The translations under genes were made by a program, and so were the position numbers. Under the pieces are notes generated by a model that did no database searches, was not told the origin of the DNA, and saw only the letters and a program-made list of their open reading frames with translations. Positions 8,050-17,614 of a stretch of DNA of 64,000 nt are shown piece after piece. The number at the start of each line of letters is the position of its first letter. The stretch's first letter is position 1. Source of the DNA: Sphingomonas glacialis (GTDB taxonomy: Bacteria; Pseudomonadota; Alphaproteobacteria; Sphingomonadales; Sphingomonadaceae); assembly GCF_014653575.1 (NCBI RefSeq), contig NZ_BNAQ01000004.1, positions 124,001 to 188,000 on the forward strand. The letters run 5' to 3'.

Positions 8050-10113
8050 TTACCAGACGTGAACCCGCGCACCCGGCGCGAGGTACAGCTTGTCGCTCGG
8101 CTGCACCTTGTACGCCGGGTACCAGGCGTCGAGGTTGCGCACCGTCAGCACGCGGAACATCGCCGGTGCATGGACGTCGGTCGCGATCCGCGCGCGCAGC
8201 GCCTTGTCGCGCATCTTGGTCCGCCAGCTCTGCGCGAACGCCAGGAAGAAGCGCTGGTCGCCGGTCATCCCGTCGATAACCGGCGGCTCCTTGCCGCCGT
8301 ATGACGCGCGATACGCTTCGTACGCTGCGGTGAGGCCGGCGGTGTCGGCGATGTTCTCGCCGAGCTCCTGCTTGCCCTTGAGCTTGAGCCCGGGCAGCGC
8401 CTCATAGCCATCGTATTGCGCCGCGAGCGCCGAGCCGGCCTGTTCGAAGCGCGCGAGATCGGCCGGGGTCCACCAGTTGCGATACTTGCCGGTCGAATCG
8501 AAATCGGCGCCGAGATTGTCGAAGCTGTGGCTGATCTCGTGCCCGATCACCGCGCCGATCGCGCCGTAATTGGCCGCGGCATCGTATTTCGCGTCGAAAT
8601 ACGGCGCCTGCAGGATCGCGGCGGGGAAGTTGAGCGCGTTCTGCAGCGGCAGATTGACCGCGTTCACCGTCTGCGGGGTCATCCACCATTCGGTGCGGTC
8701 GGGCGCCTTGCCGAGCTTGCCGATCTGGTAGCGATAGATCGCGAGATCGGCGCGCTCCAGATTGCCGATCGGGTCCTTCGCGTCGACCGCGAACTTGGGG
8801 AAGGCGCGCCAATGGTCGGGATAGCCGACGCCGACATAGAGCACCGACAGCTTGCGCCGCGCCTCGGCCTTGGTCCCCGGGGTCATCCAGTCGAGCTTCT
8901 GGATGCGCTGGTCGAACGCGCCGACGATGTTCTTGACCATCGTCTGGATCTCGGCCTTCGACTGCGCCGAGAAATAGCGCGCGGCGTAGAGCCGGCCGAC
9001 CTCGTCGCCGAGTGCCGCATTGACCGCCGCGATGCTGCGCTTGTCGCGCGTCTGCTGCGCGGGGGTGCCGTTGAGCTGCTTGCCGTAGAAGGCGAAGCGC
9101 GCATCGTCGAACGCCTTGGGGAGCACCGAGGCTGTCGCGGTGATGCGGTGCGCGGTCAGCCAGTCCTGCCAGTCGGCGAGCGGCTCGCTTGCGACGAGGC
9201 CCGAAAGCTTGGTGATCGCGTCGGGCTGCCAGGCGATGAAGTCCTGCTGGCCCGCCGGGATGCCCGCCGCCGCCCAATACGCCGTCCAGTCGAGCCCCGG
9301 GGCTTTCCGCGCGAAGTCGGCGCGGGTCCACGGATTGTCACCCTTGCTCGCGTCCTGGCTTGCCTCGATGTCGGTCTGTGCGGCGGCGATCTTCATTTCG
9401 AGCGCGAAGACGCGCGCGGCGCGGGCCGCCGGATCGCTCAGGCCCGCGAGGCCGAAGATCTGCGTCAGATAGGCTTTGTAGCCCTCGCGCAGCTCGGCCA
9501 TTTGCGGGGTCTGCGACAGATAATAGTCGCGGTCGGCGAGGCCAAGGCCGCCCTGCATCAGATACGGCGTGTTGCGCTTGGGCTGGTTGAGATCCTGCGA
9601 GACGAACAGGCCGAACAGATTGGTCGTGCTGGCGTAATTGTTGTTGTTGAACGGGTCGGTATCGGCGCGCATCTGCGCGCCCATCACTTTCGCCAGCGCG
9701 GCCTTGTCGCGCAGCGCGTAATACGGCGCGATCTGCGCCTTGAGCGGCGCGATGCCGCGCGCCTCGATCGCGGCGGTGTCGTTATACGCGGCGTAATAGT
9801 CGGCGATCAGGCGCTGGCTGCTGCCGGGTGCGGCGTTCGCCTTGGCGGCGTCCTGGATGATCGTCGCGTTGCGCGCCTCGGCGACCTTGGAGACCTCGAC
9901 GCCGACGCCGGTCGACGAGCGGGCTGGCTCGATCTCGGCGGTCTTGCGCCACGTGCCATTGGCGTAATCGTCGAAATTGTCGCCCGGCTTGACGCTCTTG
10001 TCGATCAGCGCTGGGTCGACGCCCGATTGCGTGCCGATCATCTGCGCCGCGACGCCGGTGGCGATCGCCGAGCTGGCGAGCAATGCGATCGAAAGGACGG
10101 AGAAGCGTTTCAT
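8050..10113 (-). CDS. M13-family zinc metallopeptidase (neprilysin/PepO-like)
   Basis: The 687-residue secreted protein cuts peptides. It has a signal peptide (ending near GVAAQ), an N-terminal M13 domain with DFDDYANGTWRK-like sequence, and a C-terminal catalytic domain with GHEISHSFD (zinc-binding HExxH, catalytic Glu), the ExxxD zinc motif in ENIADTAG, and a terminal VW, typical for the family. Length matches bacterial M13 enzymes (~680). It runs against its neighbours and splits the leucine-degradation genes, so it is probably unrelated in function. Its role is likely periplasmic peptide turnover. Confidence 0.92.
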   Translation of the reverse strand: MKRFSVLSIALLASSAIATGVAAQMIGTQSGVDPALIDKSVKPGDNFDDYANGTWRKTAEIEPARSSTGVGVEVSKVAEARNATIIQDAAKANAAPGSSQRLIADYYAAYNDTAAIEARGIAPLKAQIAPYYALRDKAALAKVMGAQMRADTDPFNNNNYASTTNLFGLFVSQDLNQPKRNTPYLMQGGLGLADRDYYLSQTPQMAELREGYKAYLTQIFGLAGLSDPAARAARVFALEMKIAAAQTDIEASQDASKGDNPWTRADFARKAPGLDWTAYWAAAGIPAGQQDFIAWQPDAITKLSGLVASEPLADWQDWLTAHRITATASVLPKAFDDARFAFYGKQLNGTPAQQTRDKRSIAAVNAALGDEVGRLYAARYFSAQSKAEIQTMVKNIVGAFDQRIQKLDWMTPGTKAEARRKLSVLYVGVGYPDHWRAFPKFAVDAKDPIGNLERADLAIYRYQIGKLGKAPDRTEWWMTPQTVNAVNLPLQNALNFPAAILQAPYFDAKYDAAANYGAIGAVIGHEISHSFDNLGADFDSTGKYRNWWTPADLARFEQAGSALAAQYDGYEALPGLKLKGKQELGENIADTAGLTAAYEAYRASYGGKEPPVIDGMTGDQRFFLAFAQSWRTKMRDKALRARIATDVHAPAMFRVLTVRNLDAWYPAYKVQPSDKLYLAPGARVHVW

Positions 10114-10251
10114 CAGGATGTTTCCTCTGCAACTATCGGCTTTGCGTCGCGGTATACGCGCTCCGTCGCGTCTGCCAATCGGCTTTCCTTCGTCGGCGCG
10201 GATCGCTAGGCAGTTTCATATGCAACGGATACCGCAAGCAGGAAGCCCGCT

Positions 10252-11853
10252 TTGAGCGCCCCCGTCCTCGACACCAAGCTCAGCGCCGATGGCGAGACCT
10301 TCCGCGCCAATGCGGCGCACAATCGCGCCTTGGTCGAGCGGCTGCGCGCCGATGTCGCGCAGGCGGCTCGTGGCGGCACCGAGAAGAGCCGTGAGCGCCA
10401 TACCGCACGCGGCAAGCTGCTCCCGCGCGAGCGTGTCGAGCGGTTGCTCGATCCGGGTTCGCCCTTCCTCGAGATCGGCCAGCTCGTCGCGAACGGGCTG
10501 TACGACGACGAGGTCCCGGGTGCTGGCGTGATCGCCGGGATCGGGCGCGTCTCGGGTCGGCAGTGCATGATCGTGTGCAACGATGCGACGGTGAAGGGCG
10601 GGACCTACTACCCGCTGACCGTCAAGAAGCACCTCCGCGCGCAGGAGATCGCGGAGGCGAACATGCTGCCGTGCATCTACCTCGTCGATTCGGGCGGAGC
10701 GAACCTGCCGCACCAGGCCGAGGTCTTCCCCGACCGCGACCATTTCGGTCGGATCTTCTTCAACCAGGCGAACATGAGCGCCAAGGGCATCCCTCAGATC
10801 GCCTGCGTGATGGGATCGTGCACCGCGGGCGGCGCCTATGTTCCCGCCATGTCCGACGAGACGATCATCGTGCGCGGGCAGGGGACGATCTTCCTGGCGG
10901 GCCCGCCGCTGGTGAAGGCGGCGACGGGCGAGGTGATCTCGGCCGAGGAACTGGGCGGCGCGGATACGCATGGGCGGCGCTCGGGCGTGGTCGATCATGT
11001 CGCCGAGAATGACGAGCATGCGCTGACGATCGTCCGCGACATCGTCTCGACGCTGCAGCCGCAGCGCGGGGGCGACGTCAATCTCAAGGAGCCGCGCCCG
11101 CCGAAGTTCGATGCGGAGGAACTGTACGGCATCGTGCCGAGCGACGTGCGCGCGCCGTACGACGTGCACGAGATTATTGCACGGCTGGTCGATGGGTCGG
11201 AGTTTCACGAGTTCAAGGCGTTATACGGCACTTCGTTGGTCTGCGGCTTCGCGCATATCTGGGGGATGCCGGTCGCGATCCTCGCCAATAACGGCGTGCT
11301 GTTCTCGGAGAGCGCGCAGAAGGGCGCGCATTTCATCGAGCTCGCGTGCCAGCGGCGGATCCCGTTGCTGTTCCTCCAGAACATCTCGGGCTTCATGGTC
11401 GGCGGCAAATATGAGGCCGAGGGGATCGCCAAGCATGGCGCCAAGCTCGTCACCGCGGTGGCGACCGCGACGGTGCCCAAGATCACGGTGCTGATCGGTG
11501 GGAGCTTCGGCGCGGGCAATTATGGCATGTGCGGGCGCGCCTATTCGCCGCGTTTCCTGTTTTCTTGGCCCAACAGCCGCATCTCGGTGATGGGCGGTGA
11601 GCAGGCGGCTTCGGTGTTGGCGACCGTCCACCGTGATGCCGATGGCTGGTCGGACGAGCAGGCCGAGGCGTTCAAGGCCCCGATCCGCCAGAAATACGAG
11701 GACGAGGGCAATCCCTGGTATGCCACCGCACGGCTGTGGGACGACGGCATCATCGACCCGGCGCAGACGCGTGACGTGCTCGGCCTCGCCTTCGCCGCGA
11801 CGCTCAACGCGCCGATCCCCGAGCGCCCGGCGTTTGGTGTGTTCCGGATGTGA
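10252..11853 (+). CDS. liuB: Methylcrotonyl-CoA carboxylase, beta (carboxyltransferase) subunit
   Basis: This subunit (533 aa) transfers the carboxyl group from carboxybiotin to 3-methylcrotonyl-CoA, making 3-methylglutaconyl-CoA. Signs are [23 protein letters not shown] near residue 45, [29 protein letters not shown] (the MCC-type form), and the second crotonase-like half with [13 protein letters not shown] and [14 protein letters not shown]. The start is TTG at 10252, supported by an AGGAA site eight bases upstream and the expected N-terminus. Together with the alpha subunit at 12505 it forms the heteromeric enzyme. Confidence 0.94.
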   Translation: MSAPVLDTKLSADGETFRANAAHNRALVERLRADVAQAARGGTEKSRERHTARGKLLPRERVERLLDPGSPFLEIGQLVANGLYDDEVPGAGVIAGIGRVSGRQCMIVCNDATVKGGTYYPLTVKKHLRAQEIAEANMLPCIYLVDSGGANLPHQAEVFPDRDHFGRIFFNQANMSAKGIPQIACVMGSCTAGGAYVPAMSDETIIVRGQGTIFLAGPPLVKAATGEVISAEELGGADTHGRRSGVVDHVAENDEHALTIVRDIVSTLQPQRGGDVNLKEPRPPKFDAEELYGIVPSDVRAPYDVHEIIARLVDGSEFHEFKALYGTSLVCGFAHIWGMPVAILANNGVLFSESAQKGAHFIELACQRRIPLLFLQNISGFMVGGKYEAEGIAKHGAKLVTAVATATVPKITVLIGGSFGAGNYGMCGRAYSPRFLFSWPNSRISVMGGEQAASVLATVHRDADGWSDEQAEAFKAPIRQKYEDEGNPWYATARLWDDGIIDPAQTRDVLGLAFAATLNAPIPERPAFGVFRM

Positions 11854-11906
11854 TGGCCGATCCGACCCTCATCCTTCCCCATTTCGCGAGACCTTAAGGA
11901 ACCTTT

Positions 11907-12398
11907 ATGTCCCTGATCTTCGCTCTCCTGCTCGCCGCCCAGATGGGGTCGCAGACGACCCCCGTTCAGCCGATCGTCAAGGGCACCGGCCTGCCGCCCC
12001 CCGGAACCGAGGAGGCGCAGGTGATGGCGCCGGTCAATGCGCTGCTCGCCGGGATCGCCGCGCGCGACGCGGCGGCGATCGGCCAGGCGCTGCGCAGCGA
12101 TGCCACCGCCACCGCGGTCGCCGAGCAGGCCGACGGCACGCGCAAGATTACGCACTCGACACGCGAGCAGTTGCTGGCGCGCTTCGCCCCCGGGCCCGAG
12201 CGCTATGACGAGCGGCTCGGCACGCCCGCGGTCGAGATCGACGGCGATATCGCGATGGTGTGGAGCCCCTACACCTTCCGCATCGACGGCAAGCTCCACC
12301 ATTGCGGCTATGACCATTTCGACCTGGTGCGCGAGGGCGGTAGCTGGAAGGTGCAGAATCTGACCTGGTCGTCGCGCACGACGGGCTGCGAGGGATGA
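11907..12398 (+). CDS. NTF2/SnoaL-like protein with signal-like N-terminus
   Basis: A 163-residue protein sits between the two carboxylase subunit genes. A short hydrophobic start (MSLIFALLLAAQ) may be a signal peptide. The rest looks like a cone-shaped NTF2/DUF4440-type fold: VMAPVNALLAGIAARDA, a central helix, then IAMVWSPYTFRIDGK and CGYDHFDLVREGGSWKV. No catalytic motif can be named. It may ride in the operon as an accessory; such proteins are common in sphingomonads with unknown role. Confidence 0.75.
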   Translation: MSLIFALLLAAQMGSQTTPVQPIVKGTGLPPPGTEEAQVMAPVNALLAGIAARDAAAIGQALRSDATATAVAEQADGTRKITHSTREQLLARFAPGPERYDERLGTPAVEIDGDIAMVWSPYTFRIDGKLHHCGYDHFDLVREGGSWKVQNLTWSSRTTGCEG

Positions 12399-12405
12399 CC
12401 TACCT

Positions 12406-12494
12406 CCGTCGCTCCGGCGCAGGCCGAAGCCGCTGTGCGTGGGCGCGCGGCGGTTCTCTCATCGTAACGGCCCCGGCCTGCGCCGGGGCGACGG
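12406..12494. repeat. Paired inverted intergenic repeat, copy 2
   Basis: The left arm CCGTCGCTCCGGCGCAGGCC is mirrored by a right arm GGCCTGCGCCGGGGCGACGG, with about 45 bp between. It has the same layout as the copy at 7927 but a different hairpin core. It sits inside the carboxylase gene group, immediately before the alpha subunit. Confidence 0.75.
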
Positions 12495-12504
12495 ATAGAC
12501 ACGC

Positions 12505-14418
12505 ATGATCCAGTCTCTGCTGATCGCCAATCGCGGCGAGATCGCCTGCCGCATCATCCGCACCGCGCGCGCGATGGGGGTGCGGACGATTGCGGTCTAT
12601 TCGGACGCCGACGCGAAGGCGCTCCACGTCCGGCAGGCCGATGAGGCGGTGCATATCGGGGCGTCGCCGGCGCGCGAAAGCTATCTGGTGGGCGAGAAGA
12701 TCATCGCCGCGGCCAAGGCGAGTGGCGCGGAGGCGATCCATCCGGGCTACGGCTTCCTCTCGGAAAATGCCGACTTCGCGCAAGCCGTGATCGATGCCGG
12801 GATCGTGTGGGTCGGACCCAACCCCGACAGTATCCGCGCGATGGGGCTCAAGGACGCCGCCAAGGAGCGGATGATCGCGGCGGGCGTGCCGGTGACGCCG
12901 GGCTATCTCGGCGCCGACCAGTCGCCCGAGCGGCTGGCGGCGGAAGCGGCCGCGGTCGGCTATCCGGTGCTGATCAAGGCGGTCGCGGGCGGTGGCGGCA
13001 AGGGGATGCGGCGCGTCGATGATCCCGCCGACTTCGCCGATGCGCTCGTCTCGTGCCAGCGCGAGGCGGCGTCGTCGTTCGGCAATACCGACGTGCTGAT
13101 CGAGAAATACATCCTCTCGCCGCGGCACATCGAGGTGCAGGTGTTCGGCGACACCCACGGCACCGTCGTCCATCTGTTCGAGCGCGACTGCTCGCTTCAG
13201 CGCCGCCACCAGAAGGTGATCGAGGAAGCCCCCGCGCCGGGGATGGACGCGGTCACGCGCGAGGCGATCTGCGCCGCGGCGGTCAAGGCGGCCAAGGCGG
13301 TCGATTATGTCGGGGCCGGCACGATCGAGTTCATCGCCGACGCGAGCGAGGGCCTGCGCGCCGACCGCATCTGGTTCATGGAAATGAACACGCGGCTCCA
13401 GGTCGAGCATCCGGTGACCGAGGAGATTACCGGGGTCGATCTGGTCGAATGGCAGCTGCGCGTGGCGAGCGGGGAGGCGTTGCCGAAGCGGCAGGACGAG
13501 CTTTCGATCAATGGCTGGGCGATGGAAGCGCGGTTGTATGCGGAGAACCCGGCGACCGGGTTTCTGCCGTCGACTGGACGGCTAGATCATCTGTCGTTGC
13601 CAGATGGCGAGCGCATTGAAACAGGCGTTGCCGAGCGAGACGTGATTTCGCCCTATTACGATCCGATGATCGCAAAAATTGTGAGTTGGGGCGAAACGCG
13701 CGATGCCGCGCGCAGAGATCTTGCCGTCGCCTGCGCCGCAGTCGAGTGCGAGCCAGTGCGGACCAATGCCTGGTTTCTTTCGCGGCTTCTCTATCAGGCC
13801 GAATTTGCTGCCGGAAATGTCACGACGGGTTTTATCGCGGATCGGATCGACACGCTTTGCGAAGCGCCGCGACCCTCCGACGCGCTGTTGCAGTACGCTG
13901 GCGATGATGTCGCCTTCGACATCGCGGTTTTGCCCGTACGCTGGGACAGCCCCATCTTTGAATTGACCAAAGCGCGTTTCGGCTTTCGCTTGAATGCAAA
14001 GCCGCAACGACAAGTCCGGTTGAACGTCGATGGCGCAATGACGACTGTCGACGTCCAGGACCGGGCGATATGGTACGACCACGCTAGGACAGTCATCCAG
14101 AACGGCTCTGCGCGAACCTATTTCGAGAATGGCGCCGCGTTTGTCATCGCGCCGGAGCGGGCGTCGGGTAGTGCCGCAAGCACCGCCGCCGACGGTTCGA
14201 TCCTCTCGCCGATGCCCGGCCGCATCATCGCGGTCGATGTCGCGGCGGGGGACAGCGTTACCAAGGGCCAGAAGCTCGTCACGCTCGAGGCGATGAAGAT
14301 GGAGCACAGCCTGACCGCACCGTTCGACGGGGTCGTCGCCGAACTCACCGTCGAAATCGGCGGCCAGACGCAGGAAGGCGTCGTGCTCGCGCGGCTGACG
14401 CGTGCCGATGCCGCCTGA
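12505..14418 (+). CDS. liuD: Methylcrotonyl-CoA carboxylase, alpha (biotin) subunit
   Basis: The 637-residue subunit carboxylates its own biotin with ATP and bicarbonate. It has the biotin carboxylase N-terminal ANRGEIACRIIRTA, ATP-grasp GGGGKGMRRV, ERDCSLQRRHQKVIEE, and EMNTRLQVEHPVTE (active site). The C-terminal biotinyl domain carries the biotin Lys in EAMKMEHS. Length fits MCC-alpha better than acetyl-CoA carboxylase AccC (~450, no carrier domain). From about 13590 to 14165 base composition drops sharply (55% GC in one 60-base line against 75% upstream), while the frame stays open, suggesting a recombined segment. Its stop overlaps the CoA-transferase start. Confidence 0.93.
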   Translation: MIQSLLIANRGEIACRIIRTARAMGVRTIAVYSDADAKALHVRQADEAVHIGASPARESYLVGEKIIAAAKASGAEAIHPGYGFLSENADFAQAVIDAGIVWVGPNPDSIRAMGLKDAAKERMIAAGVPVTPGYLGADQSPERLAAEAAAVGYPVLIKAVAGGGGKGMRRVDDPADFADALVSCQREAASSFGNTDVLIEKYILSPRHIEVQVFGDTHGTVVHLFERDCSLQRRHQKVIEEAPAPGMDAVTREAICAAAVKAAKAVDYVGAGTIEFIADASEGLRADRIWFMEMNTRLQVEHPVTEEITGVDLVEWQLRVASGEALPKRQDELSINGWAMEARLYAENPATGFLPSTGRLDHLSLPDGERIETGVAERDVISPYYDPMIAKIVSWGETRDAARRDLAVACAAVECEPVRTNAWFLSRLLYQAEFAAGNVTTGFIADRIDTLCEAPRPSDALLQYAGDDVAFDIAVLPVRWDSPIFELTKARFGFRLNAKPQRQVRLNVDGAMTTVDVQDRAIWYDHARTVIQNGSARTYFENGAAFVIAPERASGSAASTAADGSILSPMPGRIIAVDVAAGDSVTKGQKLVTLEAMKMEHSLTAPFDGVVAELTVEIGGQTQEGVVLARLTRADAA

Positions 14419-15631
14419 GACCACAGCCCCGGGCGGCGCGCTCGCCGGGGTCAAGGTGCTCGATCTGTCGCGCGTGCTCGCCGGGCCGTGGGCGACGCAG
14501 ATGCTGGGCGATCTCGGGGCCGAGGTGCTCAAGATCGAGCAGCCCGGGCAAGGCGACGATACGCGCCGCTGGGGGCCGCCGGCACTCGGCGATGATTCGG
14601 GCGATTCGGCCTATTATCTCTGCGCCAATCGCAACAAGCGCTCGCTCGCGATCGACCTCGCGAAAGCCGAGGGCGCCGAGCTGATCCGCCGGCTCGCGGC
14701 GCAGAGCGACGTGCTGGTCGAGAATTTCCGCGTTGGCGGGCTCGCCAAATACAGGCTCGATTATGCGAGCCTCGCCGCGATCAACCCGCGGCTCGTCTAT
14801 TGTTCGATCACCGGCTTCGGGCAGGACGGGCCGTACAAGGACAAAGGCGGCTACGACTTCCTGATCCAGGCGATGGGCGGGCTGATGAGCGTCACCGGCG
14901 AGGCCGACGGTCCGCCGATGAAGGTCGGCGTGCCGATCGTCGATCTGTTCACCGGCACTTATGCGACCGTCGCGATCCTTGCCGCGCTGCGCCACCGCGA
15001 TGCGACTGGGCACGGCCAGCATGTCGATTGTGCGCTGCTCGACACGCAGCTGGCGATGCTGTCGAACCAGGCGTCGAACTGGCTCAACGGCGGGACTGTG
15101 CCGGTGCGGCGCGGCAACGATCACCCCAACATCGTGCCGTATCGCGATTACGAAACCGCCGATGGCGCGATCGTCGTCGCGCTGGGGAACGACCGGCAGT
15201 TCCGCGATTTCCTGCGCGTGCTGGGGTTGAGCGATCTGGGCGACGATCCGCGCTTCGCCAGCGTGGCGTTGCGCAGCGAGCATCGCGACGCGCTACACGC
15301 GCATCTCGCGCCGGCGGTTGCGCAGTGGTGCTCGGACGAGCTCGTCGCGGCGATGGAGGCGGCAAAGCTTCCCGCGGGCAAGGTCGCGGGGCTGCCCGAG
15401 ATCTTCGCCGATCCGCAGGTCGCGCATCGTGACACCGTCCAGGCGATGGCGCGGCCCGATGGCACGCCGCTACAGGTCGTCGGCTTCCCGGCAAAGCTGT
15501 CGGAGACCCCCGCCAGCTATGATCGCGCGCCGCCGCGCGCCGGGGCGGATACGCGCGAAGCGCTGGCGGAGGCATTGGGGCTGTCCGAGGACGCGCTCGA
15601 CGCGTTGGCGGCAGCTGGCGTTATCGCATAA
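14402..15631 (+). CDS. CaiB/BaiF family (class III) CoA-transferase
   Basis: The 409-residue enzyme moves CoA between organic acids. Class III features are LAGVKVLDLSRVLAGPWATQ, LGDLGAEVLKIEQPGQGDDTR, CANRNKRSLAIDLAK, ITGFGQDGP, and VPIVDLFTG, whose Asp is the residue that forms the covalent intermediate in this family. Its GTG (14402) or ATG (14408) lies inside the end of the carboxylase alpha gene, so translation is likely coupled. That ties it to leucine/isovalerate catabolism, perhaps activating an acid in the pathway by CoA exchange. The exact substrates are unknown. Confidence 0.88.
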   Translation: MPMPPETTAPGGALAGVKVLDLSRVLAGPWATQMLGDLGAEVLKIEQPGQGDDTRRWGPPALGDDSGDSAYYLCANRNKRSLAIDLAKAEGAELIRRLAAQSDVLVENFRVGGLAKYRLDYASLAAINPRLVYCSITGFGQDGPYKDKGGYDFLIQAMGGLMSVTGEADGPPMKVGVPIVDLFTGTYATVAILAALRHRDATGHGQHVDCALLDTQLAMLSNQASNWLNGGTVPVRRGNDHPNIVPYRDYETADGAIVVALGNDRQFRDFLRVLGLSDLGDDPRFASVALRSEHRDALHAHLAPAVAQWCSDELVAAMEAAKLPAGKVAGLPEIFADPQVAHRDTVQAMARPDGTPLQVVGFPAKLSETPASYDRAPPRAGADTREALAEALGLSEDALDALAAAGVIA

Positions 15632-15640
15632 CCGACGCCG

Positions 15641-15745
15641 CACCCCGGCGAAAGCCGGGGCCCAGAAGGGCAGGTCGGAAGTGTCGCGCGCAGCACTTCG
15701 GTATCGGCGCCTCGCTCCTGGGCCCCGGCCTTCGCCGGGGTGGTG
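15641..15745. repeat. Paired inverted intergenic repeat, copy 3
   Basis: Left arm CACCCCGGCGAAAGCCGGGG and right arm CCCCGGCCTTCGCCGGGGTG are near-perfect inverse copies about 65 bp apart, between convergent genes. Each arm also forms its own CCCCGGC hairpin. Confidence 0.8.
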
Positions 15746-15769
15746 GGAACGAGGGGTGTCGGTCAGCGC

Positions 15770-17437
15770 TTAGCGGCCCTTGAACAACCCGCCGAGCACG
15801 CCGCGCACCAAGCTGCCAACGATTCCGCCCGCGGCACCGTGCGAGGAGCCGAACACCGCCTTCGACACTTCGTTGGCGACCTGACGCCCGACCGCCGAGC
15901 TCGCCGAGCGCGTCGCCGAGGTGATCGCGCGGTTCCACGGTGAGTTGGCGGCGGCTTTCGCCTCGGCTGCGGCCTGTTGCGTGGCCAATTTGGCCTGACG
16001 ATCCGCCTCGCGCTGATCGGCGACGCGCTGACGCTCGGCCTCCTTGGCGGCGACCGCGTCGGCCTTGGCCTGTGCTGCAGCCGCCTTGTCGGCTTCGGTC
16101 TTCGCCTTGGCTTCGGCGGCCGCCGCGGCAGCCTCCTGCGTCTTGGCGCCGAGCATTTCCTCGGCCGACTGGCGATCGACCAGCGTGTCGTATTTGCTGC
16201 CGACCGGGTCGGTCGACACCATCACGCCGCGCTCGACCGGGGTGACCGGCCCGACGCGCGAGGCGGGTGGGGCGATCAGCGTGCGCTGGACGGGGGAGGG
16301 GGATCCGTCGGGGAGCAGCAGCGAGACGAGCGCCTCGCCGACCTTCAATTCGGTGATCGCGGTCTCGACATCGACGCCGGGGTTGGCGCGGAAGGTCGTC
16401 GCCGCCGAGCGCACCGCCGCCTGGTCGCGTGGGGTGAAGGCGCGCAGCGCGTGCTGGACGCGGTTGCCGAGCTGCCCCGCGACGGTATCGGGAATGTCGA
16501 TCGGGTTCTGCGTGATGAAATAGATGCCGACGCCCTTCGACCGGATCAGCCGAACGACTTGCTCGATCTTCTCGAGCAGCGCCTTGGGGGCAGCATCGAA
16601 CAGGAGGTGCGCTTCGTCGAAGAAGAAGCAGAGCTTGGGCTTGTCGGGATCGCCGACCTCGGGGAGATGCTCGAACAATTCGCTCATCAGCCACAGCAGG
16701 AAGGTCGAATAGAGTTTCGGGCTCGCCATCAATTTGTCGGCGGCGAGCACGTTGACGATGCCGCGGCCCTTCTCGTCGACCCCGATGAAATCGTCGAGGT
16801 CGAGCGCGGGCTCGCCGAAGAAATGCTCGCCGCCCTGGCTGCGCAGCTGGAGCAAGGCGCGCTGGATCGTGCCGATCGATTGCTTCGAGACGTTGCCATA
16901 GGTCGTGGTGAGCTCGTCGGCGCGGCCGGCGCAATCGACCAGCATTGCCTGGAGATCGTCCAAGTCGATCAGCAGCAACCCGTCCTTGTCGGCGACGTGG
17001 AAGGCGATCGTCAGCACGCCTTCCTGGACTTCGTTGAGGTCCATCAGGCGCGACAGCAGCAGCGGGCCCATCTCGGAGATGGTGGTGCGGATCGGGTGGC
17101 CCTGTTCGCCGTACAGGTCCCAGAACTGCACTGGTGTGTCGGCATAGGCCCAGGCGTCGTCGCCGATCTCCTTGGCGCGCGCGGCGAAAATGTCGTGGTT
17201 CTTGGCAGTGGGGGAGCCGGCCATCGCGAGGCCCGACAGGTCGCCCTTCACGTCGGCAACGAAGCACGGGACACCGGCGCGCGAAAAGCCTTCGATGATG
17301 CCCTGGACGGTGACGGTCTTGCCGGTACCGGTCGCGCCCGCGATCAGGCCGTGGCGGTTGGCGCGCTTGAGTTCGAGCTGCTGCGGGTTCGCGCCGCCGG
17401 GGCCTGCGCCGATGAAAATGCTGGTGGTGTCGGTCAT
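15770..17437 (-). CDS. HerA-like helicase/ATPase (DUF853 type)
   Basis: The 555-residue protein is a hexameric-type P-loop ATPase of the HerA/FtsK superfamily. Near the N-terminus are ANRHGLIAGATGTGKT (Walker A) and GDLSGLAMAG. A Walker B-like FFFDEAHLLFD sits near the middle, followed by a sensor-like YFITQNP. The C-terminal ~100 residues are a long Ala/Lys/Glu-rich helix (AEAKAKTEADKAAAAQ...), then a short tail. DUF853 proteins are widespread, and their role is unclear; DNA or protein translocation is inferred from the fold. It stands alone, convergent with the CoA-transferase gene. Confidence 0.88.
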   Translation of the reverse strand: MTDTTSIFIGAGPGGANPQQLELKRANRHGLIAGATGTGKTVTVQGIIEGFSRAGVPCFVADVKGDLSGLAMAGSPTAKNHDIFAARAKEIGDDAWAYADTPVQFWDLYGEQGHPIRTTISEMGPLLLSRLMDLNEVQEGVLTIAFHVADKDGLLLIDLDDLQAMLVDCAGRADELTTTYGNVSKQSIGTIQRALLQLRSQGGEHFFGEPALDLDDFIGVDEKGRGIVNVLAADKLMASPKLYSTFLLWLMSELFEHLPEVGDPDKPKLCFFFDEAHLLFDAAPKALLEKIEQVVRLIRSKGVGIYFITQNPIDIPDTVAGQLGNRVQHALRAFTPRDQAAVRSAATTFRANPGVDVETAITELKVGEALVSLLLPDGSPSPVQRTLIAPPASRVGPVTPVERGVMVSTDPVGSKYDTLVDRQSAEEMLGAKTQEAAAAAAEAKAKTEADKAAAAQAKADAVAAKEAERQRVADQREADRQAKLATQQAAAEAKAAANSPWNRAITSATRSASSAVGRQVANEVSKAVFGSSHGAAGGIVGSLVRGVLGGLFKGR

Positions 17438-17502
17438 GCGGCCTCGCGGAGTTTCGGCGCGAACTATCGCGCGAAATTCAGCACTGCGGAAGCCACTTTA
17501 GT

Positions 17503-17600
17503 CCCTCCCCTTCAGGGGAGGGGTTGGGGTGGGGACGTAAGGGGCACCCGCTCTCTGCGAGGCCTCCCCCACCCCCTACCCCTCCCCTGAAGGGGAGGGG
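17503..17600. repeat. Large C-rich inverted repeat
   Basis: CCCTCCCCTTCAGGGGAGGG plus GTTGGGGTGGGG at the left is answered by CCCCACCCCCTACCCCTCCC plus CTGAAGGGGAGGGG at the right, with about 30 bp between. Each arm also folds on itself through CTTCAGGGGAG. It separates two same-strand genes (DegQ-type protease, then the HerA-like gene), so it may end the protease transcript. Elements of this look are common between genes in sphingomonads and Caulobacter (from memory). Confidence 0.7.
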
Positions 17601-17614
17601 CTTAATCTTTGACC

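Noticed and set aside
8416-10209. Long plus-strand frame over the M13 peptidase
   Set aside because: Antisense shadow of a gene with clear HEISH and ENIAD motifs; no family likeness of its own.
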